Shown here one piece after another: positions 1 through 8,489 of a stretch of 38,350 bases of DNA (positions are counted from its first letter, which is position 1; the number at the start of each line of letters is the position of its first letter). The notes below the pieces were generated by a model, which saw only the letters and a program-made list of their open reading frames with translations, was not told the DNA's origin and made no database searches. This stretch comes from a virus. Position numbers and translations under genes: made by a program. The stretch spans positions 1 through 38,350 of IMG/VR virus record IMGVR_UViG_3300033150_002114. One strand, given 5' to 3'.

Positions 1-114
1 CCCCAATCTACACCTAAATGAAATATTCCACCTGAATTTGTGCAAGTAGGAGGTGAAGATGTTGAATTGAATACTTGAGTACCATCAAAATATATTCTTA
101 ATTTATCTGCCCCT
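1..114. repeat. Terminal direct repeat, left copy
   Basis: These 114 bases are identical to the last 114 bases of the window (38237-38350). Both copies lie inside the LamG-like part of the tail-hub gene. Joining the window through this repeat keeps that gene in one open frame, so the repeat most simply marks circular closure of an assembly. It could come from a circular, permuted or terminally redundant genome. Nothing at the boundary looks like a cos or pac site. Confidence 0.95.
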
Positions 115-1334
115 CCATCTATTCCGTTTTTATCATAAACAAAAGCTATATGATGTATAGAACCTGCACTAAAGGTAATAGATGCATTATTACAATTAAA
201 ATAATATAAACTACTATTATAACACATATCTATTTCTAAATATCGAGTATCATGTGTAAATTTTGCTAAACATCGATTATTATTATTATAAAACCATACA
301 AAAAAACAGTGCTGTTTTCCATCTTGGGATTGTCCATTTACTACATTATAATCAGTTTTAAACCATACTTCGATGGTAAAATTATTAGGTGTAAAGAAAC
401 TCCCATCAAAATCAATATAATTATTATCATTATTTATATACATTCCATTATTAAATTTTATTGATATATATGAAGAAGTACCTTGCCAACTTCCATTAGG
501 TCCTGCTTCACTATTTTGAACCTCTATATCTGAACCTAATTTATTCCATAATGTCTGTGTATTATCTGTATAATTTGTTGTAGTTTGGTTTTCATAATAA
601 GTTGCTCGCTCCTTCCAATAAAACGATGCATCTCGTGAAACATATACAATATAATTTTCTGCTTCTGCTAATTTTTTTAGCAAATCCCAACAGCTCATTC
701 CTTGCAAAGATGTTGTTGTTGCAAAATTGTAATATGTTGTTGTTGTATCTATATACCAAGCTCCTGCTGAAATATACTGCTGAAAAATTTTAACCTCATT
801 TGCATCTGTATGTTCTTTTATTTTTGTTACAATTTCTGAAGCTGTTAATGTTGCTCCAAGTCCTGCTATCTGTGATGCAGGCACATTTTCAAAAACAGAA
901 ACAATATTTTTTGTAGATATTTCCATTATACTTTGTTCATTCATACTAAAATCTTTATCTATTATCCCAATATATTGAATAGGATTAGAAGGATATTCAG
1001 TTCCATTTTCATCTTCATATCCTGCTTCAATTTTTATTAATGTTTTATATCGTGATAAATATCCATTCCAAAAACTTTTTGAATCATCTACATCATTAAA
1101 AAATCCATCATTATTTCTTACTCTAATTGTTAATCCAGAAATATTAAAAAAATTTGGTTTTATATCATCTATACTATGAGTTACACTTCCATAACTCAAA
1201 ATATATTTGGGGTCTATTTTTTGCCAACTACTTTCATATCCATCTTGGGTACGTCTTTTCATATACAAGCGTCTAAATACTTTCATTTTGTTTTTAGCTA
1301 TTAATCCTACTGTTGTTTCCCATTCGCTACTCAT
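1..1334 (-). CDS. Tail hub/baseplate protein with inserted LamG-like domain (5' part, continues across circle junction)
   Basis: The ATG at 1334 overlaps the stop of the distal-tail gene (ATGA), and the frame stays open to base 1. It continues at 38236 and ends at 37567, giving 2004 nt and 667 aa in the closed circle. The first 300 residues or so look like a siphovirus hub: a short-range beta-rich start, then a stretch with ENYIVYVSRDASFYWKER near residues 235-250. A LamG/concanavalin-like domain then begins near residue 290 (FTIEVWFKT, later HHIAFVYDKNG and LRIYFDGTQV). Position after tape measure and distal tail supports a tail-tip role. The LamG fold is usually carbohydrate-binding, so I infer glycan adhesion at the tip. 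The hub call rests on position and weak similarity; the LamG call is stronger. Confidence 0.8.
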   Translation of the reverse strand, partial: MSSEWETTVGLIAKNKMKVFRRLYMKRRTQDGYESSWQKIDPKYILSYGSVTHSIDDIKPNFFNISGLTIRVRNNDGFFNDVDDSKSFWNGYLSRYKTLIKIEAGYEDENGTEYPSNPIQYIGIIDKDFSMNEQSIMEISTKNIVSVFENVPASQIAGLGATLTASEIVTKIKEHTDANEVKIFQQYISAGAWYIDTTTTYYNFATTTSLQGMSCWDLLKKLAEAENYIVYVSRDASFYWKERATYYENQTTTNYTDNTQTLWNKLGSDIEVQNSEAGPNGSWQGTSSYISIKFNNGMYINNDNNYIDFDGSFFTPNNFTIEVWFKTDYNVVNGQSQDGKQHCFFVWFYNNNNRCLAKFTHDTRYLEIDMCYNSSLYYFNCNNASITFSAGSIHHIAFVYDKNGIDGGADKLRIYFDGTQVFNSTSSPPTCTNSGGIFHLGVDW

Positions 1335-2113
1335 TTTGCCGTTTCCCTTAATTTTATACTACCAGTATAACCATTACCTTTATAATTATCTGCAAATTGC
1401 TCAAAATTAAATTCACCTATCCAATTAACCTCATAAATTTTACCATCCCAATTCGTTCCTGTTGGATTAGGTACAAAAACAAAATTATCATAAGCACTCC
1501 AAATACTATAAAGAGATTGCATTGTTGCTGAAGATACAAAATCAAGTTTTATATCTGCTTTATAAACTTCATTTATTACATACAGCGCTACCCCGCCATC
1601 GCTCATCTCATATACATATTCTTTTCTATCAATCGCAGGTTTAAAATTCTTAACAGAAGGATTTTCAGGAAATTGAAACCATTGTTTTGTTACCCATAAT
1701 TCACCAATTTTTTTCTGTTCATTTGCTATCATTGTAGCACTTGTTTTTATTGAAATACTTGTTATTGCAGTTGCACTATTCCAATAAAGATATAAATTTG
1801 TTACACTATTAGAAACAAAATCAGATGTAGTTGTTATACAGTTTGAATTAAAAGTAAATAAATTCGTTGTTGTTCCATTATAATAAATTGTAAAATCTTT
1901 TAAATTTATATTTTGTAAAATAATTCTATCTATTGTAACAGTTGCAGGAAATATTATTGTAATAATCTCAGCTGCAGTATCTGAACTATTTTGACTTTCC
2001 CAATATTTTGATGTATATCTATCAAATAACTTATATGCTGTTGTAGACCCTGATGTCACAGATAACATTGTTGTAGTATCAAGTTTGTTAAGTTTTAAAA
2101 ATTCCATATTCAT
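1331..2113 (-). CDS. Distal tail protein (Dit-like)
   Basis: 260 aa. The ATG at 2113 overlaps the tape-measure stop (ATGA) and has a GGAG site about nine bases upstream. The position directly after the tape measure and before the hub is that of the distal tail protein in siphoviruses. The N-terminal 150 residues look like a discoidin/galactose-binding-type beta sandwich (FDRYTSKYWES, then alternating hydrophobic strands). The C-terminal half, with GKIYEVNWIGEFNFEQ and a final YTGSIKLRE strand, resembles tail proteins that end in a tube-like beta domain. Assignment rests mainly on gene order; a baseplate protein with a sugar-binding face is the alternative description. Confidence 0.65.
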   Translation of the reverse strand: MNMEFLKLNKLDTTTMLSVTSGSTTAYKLFDRYTSKYWESQNSSDTAAEIITIIFPATVTIDRIILQNINLKDFTIYYNGTTTNLFTFNSNCITTTSDFVSNSVTNLYLYWNSATAITSISIKTSATMIANEQKKIGELWVTKQWFQFPENPSVKNFKPAIDRKEYVYEMSDGGVALYVINEVYKADIKLDFVSSATMQSLYSIWSAYDNFVFVPNPTGTNWDGKIYEVNWIGEFNFEQFADNYKGNGYTGSIKLRETAK

Positions 2114-4068
2114 TCTGTTATAGCTCCTGCAAAAACTGATTCTTTATTTCTGAATAAATCATATAATTTTTCATCAATTTTTTTAACAAACTCATTTATG
2201 CTTGCTTCATCACCATATAGATTTTCAACATTTATATTTATTGTATACCCGAGTGGTAGCATACTTTCACCACGTTGATTTTCTAAAGGAATTATTGCTT
2301 CTGCCTTATTTTTTTCACCTGCTACAAGCAAAGTTCCTTCACGAGAACCAGGTATAATTCCGCCCTTTTCAGCTTTTGCGGTTTTCGGAGGTGGTTGCGC
2401 AGCTATTTTATGAACTTGTTCCATTCCGAATGCAATAGCTGCAGCTGCAGCTGCTACACCAAGCGCAGGACCTACAATAGGAATACCTGCCATAGCTGCA
2501 TAAGCTGCTGTTGCAGCTCTATATGTGTCTGAAATTGTCTGAATTATAGCGAGCGATTTCCAAACTCCCCATAATGCTCGTATATTTGAGCTTTGAGCGT
2601 TTATCATAAAATTTTGCCAAGTCTGAAATTTTTTAGCACGTGCTTCATCCATTTTCATAAGTAATGGTATTAAATTAGAATACTCTTGTTTAATTTTATT
2701 TGCTGTTTCTTTTTCTTTTTGCTTTATTGCTTCATTTTTAGATGCGTTTGATGCTATAAGAGCTGCGTTTTTTTCGTTTTCTCGTTCAATATCTCGTTGT
2801 GCTTCTTCGTCTTTCATTGCTTCTCGTTCAACTTTTATTACTTTTGCTAATTCTAATTCTTCTTTTTGTTTTTGAATAGCTCTATTTATCCCTGCTACAA
2901 CTTTCGTCATCGGGTTTTCAAGCAGGGGTATTTTCTGTTTTTTAAATAAATTTATTCCTTTTATTATAAGATTTATTCCGCCGATTACTACATTAAGCAT
3001 CTTTTTAACGCCTTTTATGATTACTTTTATAGCATATAGAATTCCTATTTGCATAGCTATCCAGACAATTTTTGTATGCTTTTTTATACTTTCCCATATA
3101 TATCTTACAAAATTTCCGAAACTTCCGAAATGTTTTTTTATTACTTTCAAAACAATTTTTATTCCTGCGATAACAGCTATAGTGCCTACAATAGCAGCTG
3201 TAACAGGCAAAAATGCAGCTTGAAAAGATACCCCAAACGCCATTACTACTTTTGTTAAAACTAAAATTGCAGTTCCGATAAGTCCTATAGTTATAATTGT
3301 TTTTCTAATAGAAGGATTTAAATTATTAAACCATTCAGCAACATCTTTTATTGCTTTTACTATTTTTAAAAGAACAGGCATTAATGCAAATCCAATCTTC
3401 TCTTTTACATCACTTATTAGTCCTGCCATTTGTGCAACTTGACCCGCAAAAGTCTGAGCTTGAGCTCTTGCTTGTCCACCGAATAATCTTGCTAATCCTT
3501 CAATCGTCTGTTTTGCTCGTTCTGTTCTATCTTTTGCAGTTACTGTTGCAACGCCGTAGCGTGATAATGCATTTGTTGTAGACCCGATTGTTTTTCCTAC
3601 TAAATCTGCAGCTGTTCGTAAATCCATTTTTTTAGCTACTGCTAAATCAAGTGTTGCTTCTGTAACTTCATCAAGTATTTTCTCTTCAAGTCCATATTGA
3701 ACAAGCATCCGCTGAACTACCATTATTTCTTCATCACCGAAAGTTGTTACTTTCTGTAATTGTGAAGCATATTTTTTAAGATGTTCGTATCGTTCTTTTG
3801 TATACGTGCCTGCGTTTTTCATCGCAGCTGCAAGAAGCCTTTCTGCTTCTTCTTGTTTAGCTGCAGCTTTTACAGTAGAACGTAAAGCAAGAACTGTTCC
3901 CCCGATAGCTGCTGTTACTCCTAACCAGTGTTTTTTGAAATTAGCAAGTCCTGATTTTAATTTTTTTGTCTTTTCTTTTGTTTGTTCAAGTCCTTGATTT
4001 AATTTATCTACATTTGCTTTTGCTTTACCAGTATCAAATATAAATCTTACTTCAACTGTCTTTGCCAT
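2110..4068 (-). CDS. Tail tape measure protein
   Basis: 652 aa, the longest tail protein after the hub. It sets tail length and is carried inside the tube. Seen: a coiled-coil N-terminus (residues 15-45), an alpha-helical region rich in Ala, Lys and Gln, hydrophobic segments near residues 258-310 (IITIGLIGTAILVLTKVVMA and VTAAIVGTIAVIAGIKIVL), a charged helix near 400-465, an Ala-rich hydrophobic stretch near 520-550 and a C-terminal region with EKGGIIPGSREGTLLVAGE, a segment common near tape-measure C-termini. The ATG at 4068 has a GAGG site. It lies directly after the chaperone ORFs, as usual. The modest length fits a tail of roughly 100 nm by the usual 1.5 angstrom per residue rule. Confidence 0.9.
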   Translation of the reverse strand: MAKTVEVRFIFDTGKAKANVDKLNQGLEQTKEKTKKLKSGLANFKKHWLGVTAAIGGTVLALRSTVKAAAKQEEAERLLAAAMKNAGTYTKERYEHLKKYASQLQKVTTFGDEEIMVVQRMLVQYGLEEKILDEVTEATLDLAVAKKMDLRTAADLVGKTIGSTTNALSRYGVATVTAKDRTERAKQTIEGLARLFGGQARAQAQTFAGQVAQMAGLISDVKEKIGFALMPVLLKIVKAIKDVAEWFNNLNPSIRKTIITIGLIGTAILVLTKVVMAFGVSFQAAFLPVTAAIVGTIAVIAGIKIVLKVIKKHFGSFGNFVRYIWESIKKHTKIVWIAMQIGILYAIKVIIKGVKKMLNVVIGGINLIIKGINLFKKQKIPLLENPMTKVVAGINRAIQKQKEELELAKVIKVEREAMKDEEAQRDIERENEKNAALIASNASKNEAIKQKEKETANKIKQEYSNLIPLLMKMDEARAKKFQTWQNFMINAQSSNIRALWGVWKSLAIIQTISDTYRAATAAYAAMAGIPIVGPALGVAAAAAAIAFGMEQVHKIAAQPPPKTAKAEKGGIIPGSREGTLLVAGEKNKAEAIIPLENQRGESMLPLGYTININVENLYGDEASINEFVKKIDEKLYDLFRNKESVFAGAITE

Positions 4069-4283
4069 CGTTTCAATTCCTCAACTTCTTTTTGCTCTTG
4101 CTTTAATTTTTTATTTTGATATTCTAAAAGTTTTAAGAATATTTCCCAGTCCATTTCCATTACATCTTGAAACGAAACATTATAAAATAACATAAATTCT
4201 GCAATTATATTCAGTAAAGAAACTTCACCATAAACCTCGCTAATCTTGCCACGATAAATTAGATTTTTCTTATTTTTGCTCAT
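4047..4283 (-). CDS. Downstream tail-chaperone ORF (possible frameshift product)
   Basis: 78 aa from the ATG at 4283; the same frame opens slightly upstream and overlaps the end of the preceding chaperone ORF. It lies between that chaperone and the tape measure, exactly where the T part of a G/GT-type frameshift pair is found. The reading frame is +1, equivalent to -2, relative to the upstream ORF. The ATG has no good ribosome binding site, whereas neighbours have clear ones. Its 3' end overlaps the tape-measure start by 22 bases. The protein is charged and helical (FQDVMEMDWEIFLKLLEYQN, then a Lys/Glu coiled-coil tail). Whether it is made alone or as a fusion is open. Confidence 0.65.
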   Translation of the reverse strand: MSKNKKNLIYRGKISEVYGEVSLLNIIAEFMLFYNVSFQDVMEMDWEIFLKLLEYQNKKLKQEQKEVEELKRWQRQLK

Positions 4284-4626
4284 TAATTTTACTTGTTTCT
4301 TTTTCAATCAATTCTTGTGTTCTTTGCGGTTCAATACCTGCGTATAGAAAATTGAAAAATGCTATGCTTTGCTCAAGTGTAATTGAGTTTACAAATTCTT
4401 CATAAGTAATATCTTTGTTTTTAATTACAATGATGTCATAAAGAACTTTCAAAAAGTTATCAATATTATCTCCTGAAAAATCGCCATCTGCAATTTTCTG
4501 TCCGTATTTTAAAGCTTCAATCATTTTTTTAACAGGTAAAGAGCCAGGTATAATATACTCTTTACCAGACAGTTTAATTTTTCGTTTATCAGGCACAAGC
4601 ACATCTAAATCAGCATATTTTGCCAT
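4270..4626 (-). CDS. Tail assembly chaperone (G-like)
   Basis: 118 aa. ATG at 4626 with an AGAGGTGA site. Its place between the tail tube gene and the tape measure is the conserved position of the chaperone that coats the tape measure during tail assembly. Seen: an N-terminal KIKLSGKEYIIPGSLPVK strand segment, then helices with YEEFVNSITLEQSIAFFNFLY, a shape common in these proteins. Its last codons overlap the next ORF, with an A-rich run next to the stop codon that could permit slippage. No enzyme motif is present. Confidence 0.75.
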   Translation of the reverse strand: MAKYADLDVLVPDKRKIKLSGKEYIIPGSLPVKKMIEALKYGQKIADGDFSGDNIDNFLKVLYDIIVIKNKDITYEEFVNSITLEQSIAFFNFLYAGIEPQRTQELIEKETSKINEQK

Positions 4627-4643
4627 AAATCACCTCTTAATTA

Positions 4644-5690
4644 TTAATAATTTGCTGTTGCGTTACAAATTTCTGCTTTGCACAAATAAGCAGATGTAGT
4701 GTTTTCTTTTACAAGTTTAAATTCTAAATCAGTTACAATCGGACCTTTCTCACCAATTTCAGGAATAGGACTTCCTGTTAAATAACAAGTTGGACACTCA
4801 ATATACATTGAATACGTAGTGCTTCCTGCATCTGAACCTATCGTTTCACCAGAGCTCATTATAATTTTCACAGCAATAGATGTTTCATTTAAGAAATTTG
4901 TATAAGCTGTTGTTGTGTCAAATCGCATTGTTAACTTTAAAGTTGCTTCACGAGTAAGTGGTGGGAGTTTTGTTATATTTCTACTTCCTAAACTTCTTAC
5001 ATTTGCATCAGAAGCGAGATTGTTCGTAAGTGCAAATTCAAATCCTATACAACTTGTTGCTGTTAAATTCCCTGTTGAATCGCCTGTTTGAATTGTAATT
5101 CCTGTAAAAAATAACGGTTTTATATCTGAGAAGATAACAGTATGTGATTCTGCTGTATTTGTTGCAGTTTTACCAAGAATATCAGCTGTCATTTTAATCG
5201 GTGCATTAATTTCGCCTGCTATTGTAAGATTATTAATTCTACACCCAACAAAATGAAATTGTGTAGATGTTGTATTTCCTTTTTGAACAGAAATTGTTAA
5301 AGACTTTGTATCAGAACTACCCGCTGAAGACTGATTATTTTCCATATCGCCTAAATTAAGAATATGAGTATAACCTGCTGTTGATGTTCCAGAACTTGTT
5401 ACTGTTCCACCGAAAGCTTGTTTTATTATTTTTACAATTCCATCTTCTGCTATATTTAAATCTACCTCTATATTTCCCTCAACAATTTCGTTGCCTGTAA
5501 AATAACGTGTTATATCACGAGTAGTATTGATTGATTCTAAAAAAATTGTTTCTCTGTTAAGTTTAAGGCTTTCTGAGTTAAACTCAAAATAAGAATTTGC
5601 AGTTGCTTTAACACCGAATGTAGTTTCTTCTCCTATTCCAATCCAAGACGCATAACCTAATCTTACATCATTTCCGCCTAAATTTGCCAT
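4644..5690 (-). CDS. Major tail tube protein
   Basis: 348 aa, with a strong AGAGGAGG site before the ATG at 5690. The start, with YASWIGIGEETTFGVKATA, matches the N-terminal signature of a large family of siphovirus tail tube proteins, followed by beta-rich sequence full of Thr, Ser and Gly (ITRYFTGNEIVEGNIEVDL, INAPIKMTADILGK, VTDLEFKLVKENTTSAY). It polymerises into the hollow non-contractile tube. No sheath gene is visible, which supports a siphovirus-type tail. The many exposed Ser/Thr residues make it a conceivable acceptor for the Maf-like transferase encoded two genes earlier; that is inference only. Confidence 0.88.
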   Translation of the reverse strand: MANLGGNDVRLGYASWIGIGEETTFGVKATANSYFEFNSESLKLNRETIFLESINTTRDITRYFTGNEIVEGNIEVDLNIAEDGIVKIIKQAFGGTVTSSGTSTAGYTHILNLGDMENNQSSAGSSDTKSLTISVQKGNTTSTQFHFVGCRINNLTIAGEINAPIKMTADILGKTATNTAESHTVIFSDIKPLFFTGITIQTGDSTGNLTATSCIGFEFALTNNLASDANVRSLGSRNITKLPPLTREATLKLTMRFDTTTAYTNFLNETSIAVKIIMSSGETIGSDAGSTTYSMYIECPTCYLTGSPIPEIGEKGPIVTDLEFKLVKENTTSAYLCKAEICNATANY

Positions 5691-5694
5691 TTTC

Positions 5695-5946
5695 TTATTC
5701 CTCCTCTATTTTATTATCCGCATATTTTAAAATTTCTTTGTTTTCATCTTCAGATTTTTTTCTTTTTGAAATTTCTTCAAAACAGTTTTTGTTGCCATTT
5801 TTTATTTTTAACAATGATTTTTTCTCTTTTTCAGTAACCTCAATTATATTGTCGCCAAAAGGGAGTTTAATTCCTTCACGATAATATGTTAGATTTGGAA
5901 TAAATATTTTTTTCTTATCTACATATTTTAATTTATACTTTGTCAT
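5695..5946 (-). CDS. Small protein between Maf-like gene and tail tube
   Basis: 83 aa, with AAGGAG before the ATG at 5946 and only a few bases to each neighbour. Residues 1-50 (IKLPFGDNIIEVTEKEKKSL) resemble the short phage proteins next to Mu-like head-tail genes that read 'P-l-x-G-x-x-i-e-v-t-e-x-e-x-x-L-L'. The C-terminus is a highly charged Lys/Glu helix. I do not recognise a defined function. A minor head-tail joining or structural role is possible from context. Confidence 0.6.
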   Translation of the reverse strand: MTKYKLKYVDKKKIFIPNLTYYREGIKLPFGDNIIEVTEKEKKSLLKIKNGNKNCFEEISKRKKSEDENKEILKYADNKIEEE

Positions 5947-5948
5947 AG

Positions 5949-7034
5949 CTAAACTCCTTTTTGAATTATCTGCGGTTTATAATATTTCATTATTTCATTT
6001 TTCTCAATATAATCAATTGTAAGTCCCTTAACATAATTTGCTTTAGCATCTATATCTTTTAATTGCAATAAATCAGAAACATCAATACCCGCTTTAAATA
6101 ATTCAGCATCAGTTAATACTATCTTTTTTAGTTTTTTTGAAAGAATTATACTTTTTTCTTGCTCTGACAACTCGTATAAATTTCGTTTTCTAAATGTTTT
6201 TAATTTCTGTTCTAAATTTGCAGTAGGAACTGCTTTTAAAATTCCATATTCACTACAATTAAATATTTTTACTCTGTGTTGATTTAAAACTTTAATATAA
6301 AAATCAGATAACCATCTTGCTGAAAACAAAAGATTCTGTGATGTAAAAACGAAATTATTCCAATTGTCAATCATCATTATATGCTTCATAAAAAATCTTT
6401 TCTCTGAATCACTAAATGCATAGTAATTCTTTTTGTTATCCCAACAGAAATCATATCCTACAAGCCAATATTCATCATATCCCAAAATTTGTGTTGAAAA
6501 AATAATAGCAGAATTTCCAACATTTGAGCCCGCTGGTATAAATTGATAACAACCAGAAATTTTACTATAAATTTTTTCAGAATGAATATTGTCTTTAAAA
6601 ACAGAAAAACAAACATCGCCTTTCCAATTTTGAGTCCATTTAGGATTAGCATTAATATTTGAAATTAAAATCACATTTTCAGTTTTGTCTATCCATTTTT
6701 CTATCCATCTTTCGTAAGAAATTCCTGCATCTGCTAAAAAGACATAATTGACTTTAATCCCATTGTCTGTTAAATATCCAAAAGCTTTATCAACACACCC
6801 GATGTCTACTCCTTTATTCTGATATTTTTTTATAATTTCAATTTTGTCTTCAAGCGATGCTCCCATCCCTATAAGAAGTAATACCTTACCAATTCCTCTG
6901 AATAATAAATCTTGATGTGATAAACCTCTTTCTCTGTGAATTTTTCCATTAATTTCTGAATGCTTACGCCAGATTGTATCCCATTCACGAAATGCATTCT
7001 TACTTTGTTCTAAAACTTCTTTTGATGTTAACAT
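5949..7034 (-). CDS. DUF115/Maf-like glycosyltransferase
   Basis: 361 aa, AAGGAG before the ATG at 7034. Residues about 49-62 (VLLLIGMGASLED) followed by DIGCVDKAFGYLTDNGIKV and NYVFLADAG match the DUF115 core (MptE-like/Maf): a nucleotide-binding glycine turn, a beta strand ending in D-K-A, then a strand ending in D. A later GSNVGNSAIIFSTQILGYDE and WLVGYDF fit the second conserved block. In flagellated bacteria Maf proteins attach pseudaminic or legionaminic acid to flagellin Ser/Thr. Here the gene lies within the tail operon between the tail terminator and tail tube, so a virion protein is a plausible acceptor (inference). The N- and C-terminal helical parts are unassigned. Confidence 0.75.
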   Translation of the reverse strand: MLTSKEVLEQSKNAFREWDTIWRKHSEINGKIHRERGLSHQDLLFRGIGKVLLLIGMGASLEDKIEIIKKYQNKGVDIGCVDKAFGYLTDNGIKVNYVFLADAGISYERWIEKWIDKTENVILISNINANPKWTQNWKGDVCFSVFKDNIHSEKIYSKISGCYQFIPAGSNVGNSAIIFSTQILGYDEYWLVGYDFCWDNKKNYYAFSDSEKRFFMKHIMMIDNWNNFVFTSQNLLFSARWLSDFYIKVLNQHRVKIFNCSEYGILKAVPTANLEQKLKTFRKRNLYELSEQEKSIILSKKLKKIVLTDAELFKAGIDVSDLLQLKDIDAKANYVKGLTIDYIEKNEIMKYYKPQIIQKGV

Positions 7035-7047
7035 ATTTTACTCCTTT

Positions 7048-7536
7048 TTAATCAGATAAAATCTTGAAATTAATTATAATTTTTGAAATATTATTATAAG
7101 TATCTGCTCGTGTAATTACATTGTAATCAACTGCTATGTCTTCTATGTAATCAACTGTATTTGAAAGTGTTATTTTATTTCTTAATAATTTTTGAATATT
7201 TTCTGATAGTCTAATTATTTCTGTATCAGCTGATTCAGCCCCAGCAGGTTTTTCAAGCATTGTAACTGCAATAATATTAATTGTTCCTGAAACATCTCTT
7301 TTTGCAGAATTTCCTAATTGTGCATTCTCTTCTCTTATACTGTCTAATTCAACGAAAACGCAAGGATAATAATTCTTAGGAATTGTTTTATGCTCATATA
7401 AATTTGAAACACCTCTATAAATTTTAACTACTCTGCGTTCAAGATTAGCTGAAATATCATAGTCTGATGTCGTAGTATTATTTTTATCAAGTAAATTTTT
7501 AACAGAATTAAGAATGTTTATTGCTGATAATGCCAT
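7048..7536 (-). CDS. Tail terminator / tail completion-like protein
   Basis: 162 aa. The ATG at 7536 overlaps the stop of the preceding gene (TAATG). The pattern is a start with short helix, central strands (YYPCVFVELDSIREE, SGTINIIAVTMLEK), an acidic helix (TEIIRLSENIQKLLRN), and a terminal strand ISKIIINFKIL. This fold pattern and its position after the gpG-like gene and before the tube gene fit the protein that caps the tail and joins it to the head. The assignment is by order and shape, not a diagnostic motif. Confidence 0.6.
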   Translation of the reverse strand: MALSAINILNSVKNLLDKNNTTTSDYDISANLERRVVKIYRGVSNLYEHKTIPKNYYPCVFVELDSIREENAQLGNSAKRDVSGTINIIAVTMLEKPAGAESADTEIIRLSENIQKLLRNKITLSNTVDYIEDIAVDYNVITRADTYNNISKIIINFKILSD

Positions 7537-7970
7537 TATATTAATCTCCGCAAAATAAAATTAACAACAGTATTAGCCCAATTTTCAATACTTCTATCTT
7601 CAAACCACAAAAATGGTCGTGCTACCATTCTTCGTGTTCCAAATTGATGATACGAAGCATAGTCAATTTCATTAAAAACTCGTATCTCCAGCGGTAATAA
7701 ATTCCAAGCAAATCCGCCTTTTAATCTACCTGTATCTTGTAATATTTTATTTCCACCTCTTCCGTAAGGTCTATAATTAAGAATTCTACCTCTCCAATGC
7801 CATCTTTCCCATCTGCTATCTGGACCCCGCTCTTCTTCAAAATGTTTTATTATTTCTCTGTGCATTTTTGCCTTAATAATATTAAAGGGTTTCCTTAAAT
7901 CACTTAAACTTGAAAATAAATGTCCCATTTCTTGGGTTAATTCTTCTAATCCTTTTACAGTAACTTTCAT
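7536..7970 (-). CDS. Virion morphogenesis protein, Mu gpG-like
   Basis: 144 aa, ATG at 7970 with an AGGAG site. The C-terminal half carries the family signature NEIDYASYHQFGTRR followed by ARPFLWFED, as in the Mu gpG / phage virion morphogenesis family; HFEEERGPDSRWERW and ILQDTGRLKGGF precede it. Members act in head completion or head-tail joining. It sits between a gp36-like connector and the tail terminator, the expected order. Confidence 0.8.
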   Translation of the reverse strand: MKVTVKGLEELTQEMGHLFSSLSDLRKPFNIIKAKMHREIIKHFEEERGPDSRWERWHWRGRILNYRPYGRGGNKILQDTGRLKGGFAWNLLPLEIRVFNEIDYASYHQFGTRRMVARPFLWFEDRSIENWANTVVNFILRRLI

Positions 7971-7972
7971 TT

Positions 7973-8476
7973 TTAACTCCTATCGTCGCTTATCTCATCT
8001 AATTTATCTGAATCAAATTTCCACGATGTAGCAGAATCAACATTAAAGAACGGTGTATATTCTTCGCTTGTGCTTGCTACCCATTCTGATGTTGCGCTTT
8101 CACGCTCTGATATAAGATTTCCGTTTGAATTAACTAAATCCATTTTCCCATCTCTAATTTTTCCTAAAATTTCCATTGCTTTCTCAAATTTTTCTACCCA
8201 TTCATTCGCATTTTGATTGTCTGCTGAATAAAGCGAAATAAAAGTCATATATGCTACAATATCTTCAGCCACAGTTTGTAAAATCGGAGGAATAGCTGTT
8301 GTTGTGAACTGAGTTATATCATATCTCTTTGCTATTACAGAATTGATTATATTATCTGCTCGTGTGCGATGTGAGTTTATTAATTCTGTTGTTTCTGTAA
8401 ATTTTGCATCAGTAGATGTCTGAGGTAATCCAGGTAACAAAGTAAGTATAGATGTATAAGTATCAATATATGTCAT
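7973..8476 (-). CDS. Head-tail connector, Mu gp36-like (DUF1320)
   Basis: 167 aa. ATG at 8476; the upstream site is weak (AGGT). The sequence from YIDTYTSILTLLPGLPQ through RTRADNIINSVIAKRYDI and PPILQTVAEDIVAYMTFISLY is the helical adaptor pattern of DUF1320/gp36-like proteins, ring-forming connectors below the portal. The C-terminal 50 residues are Ser/Glu/Asp-rich and likely flexible. Gene order after the capsid gene supports the call. Confidence 0.75.
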   Translation of the reverse strand: MTYIDTYTSILTLLPGLPQTSTDAKFTETTELINSHRTRADNIINSVIAKRYDITQFTTTAIPPILQTVAEDIVAYMTFISLYSADNQNANEWVEKFEKAMEILGKIRDGKMDLVNSNGNLISERESATSEWVASTSEEYTPFFNVDSATSWKFDSDKLDEISDDRS

Positions 8477-8489
8477 TTCAAAAACCTAA

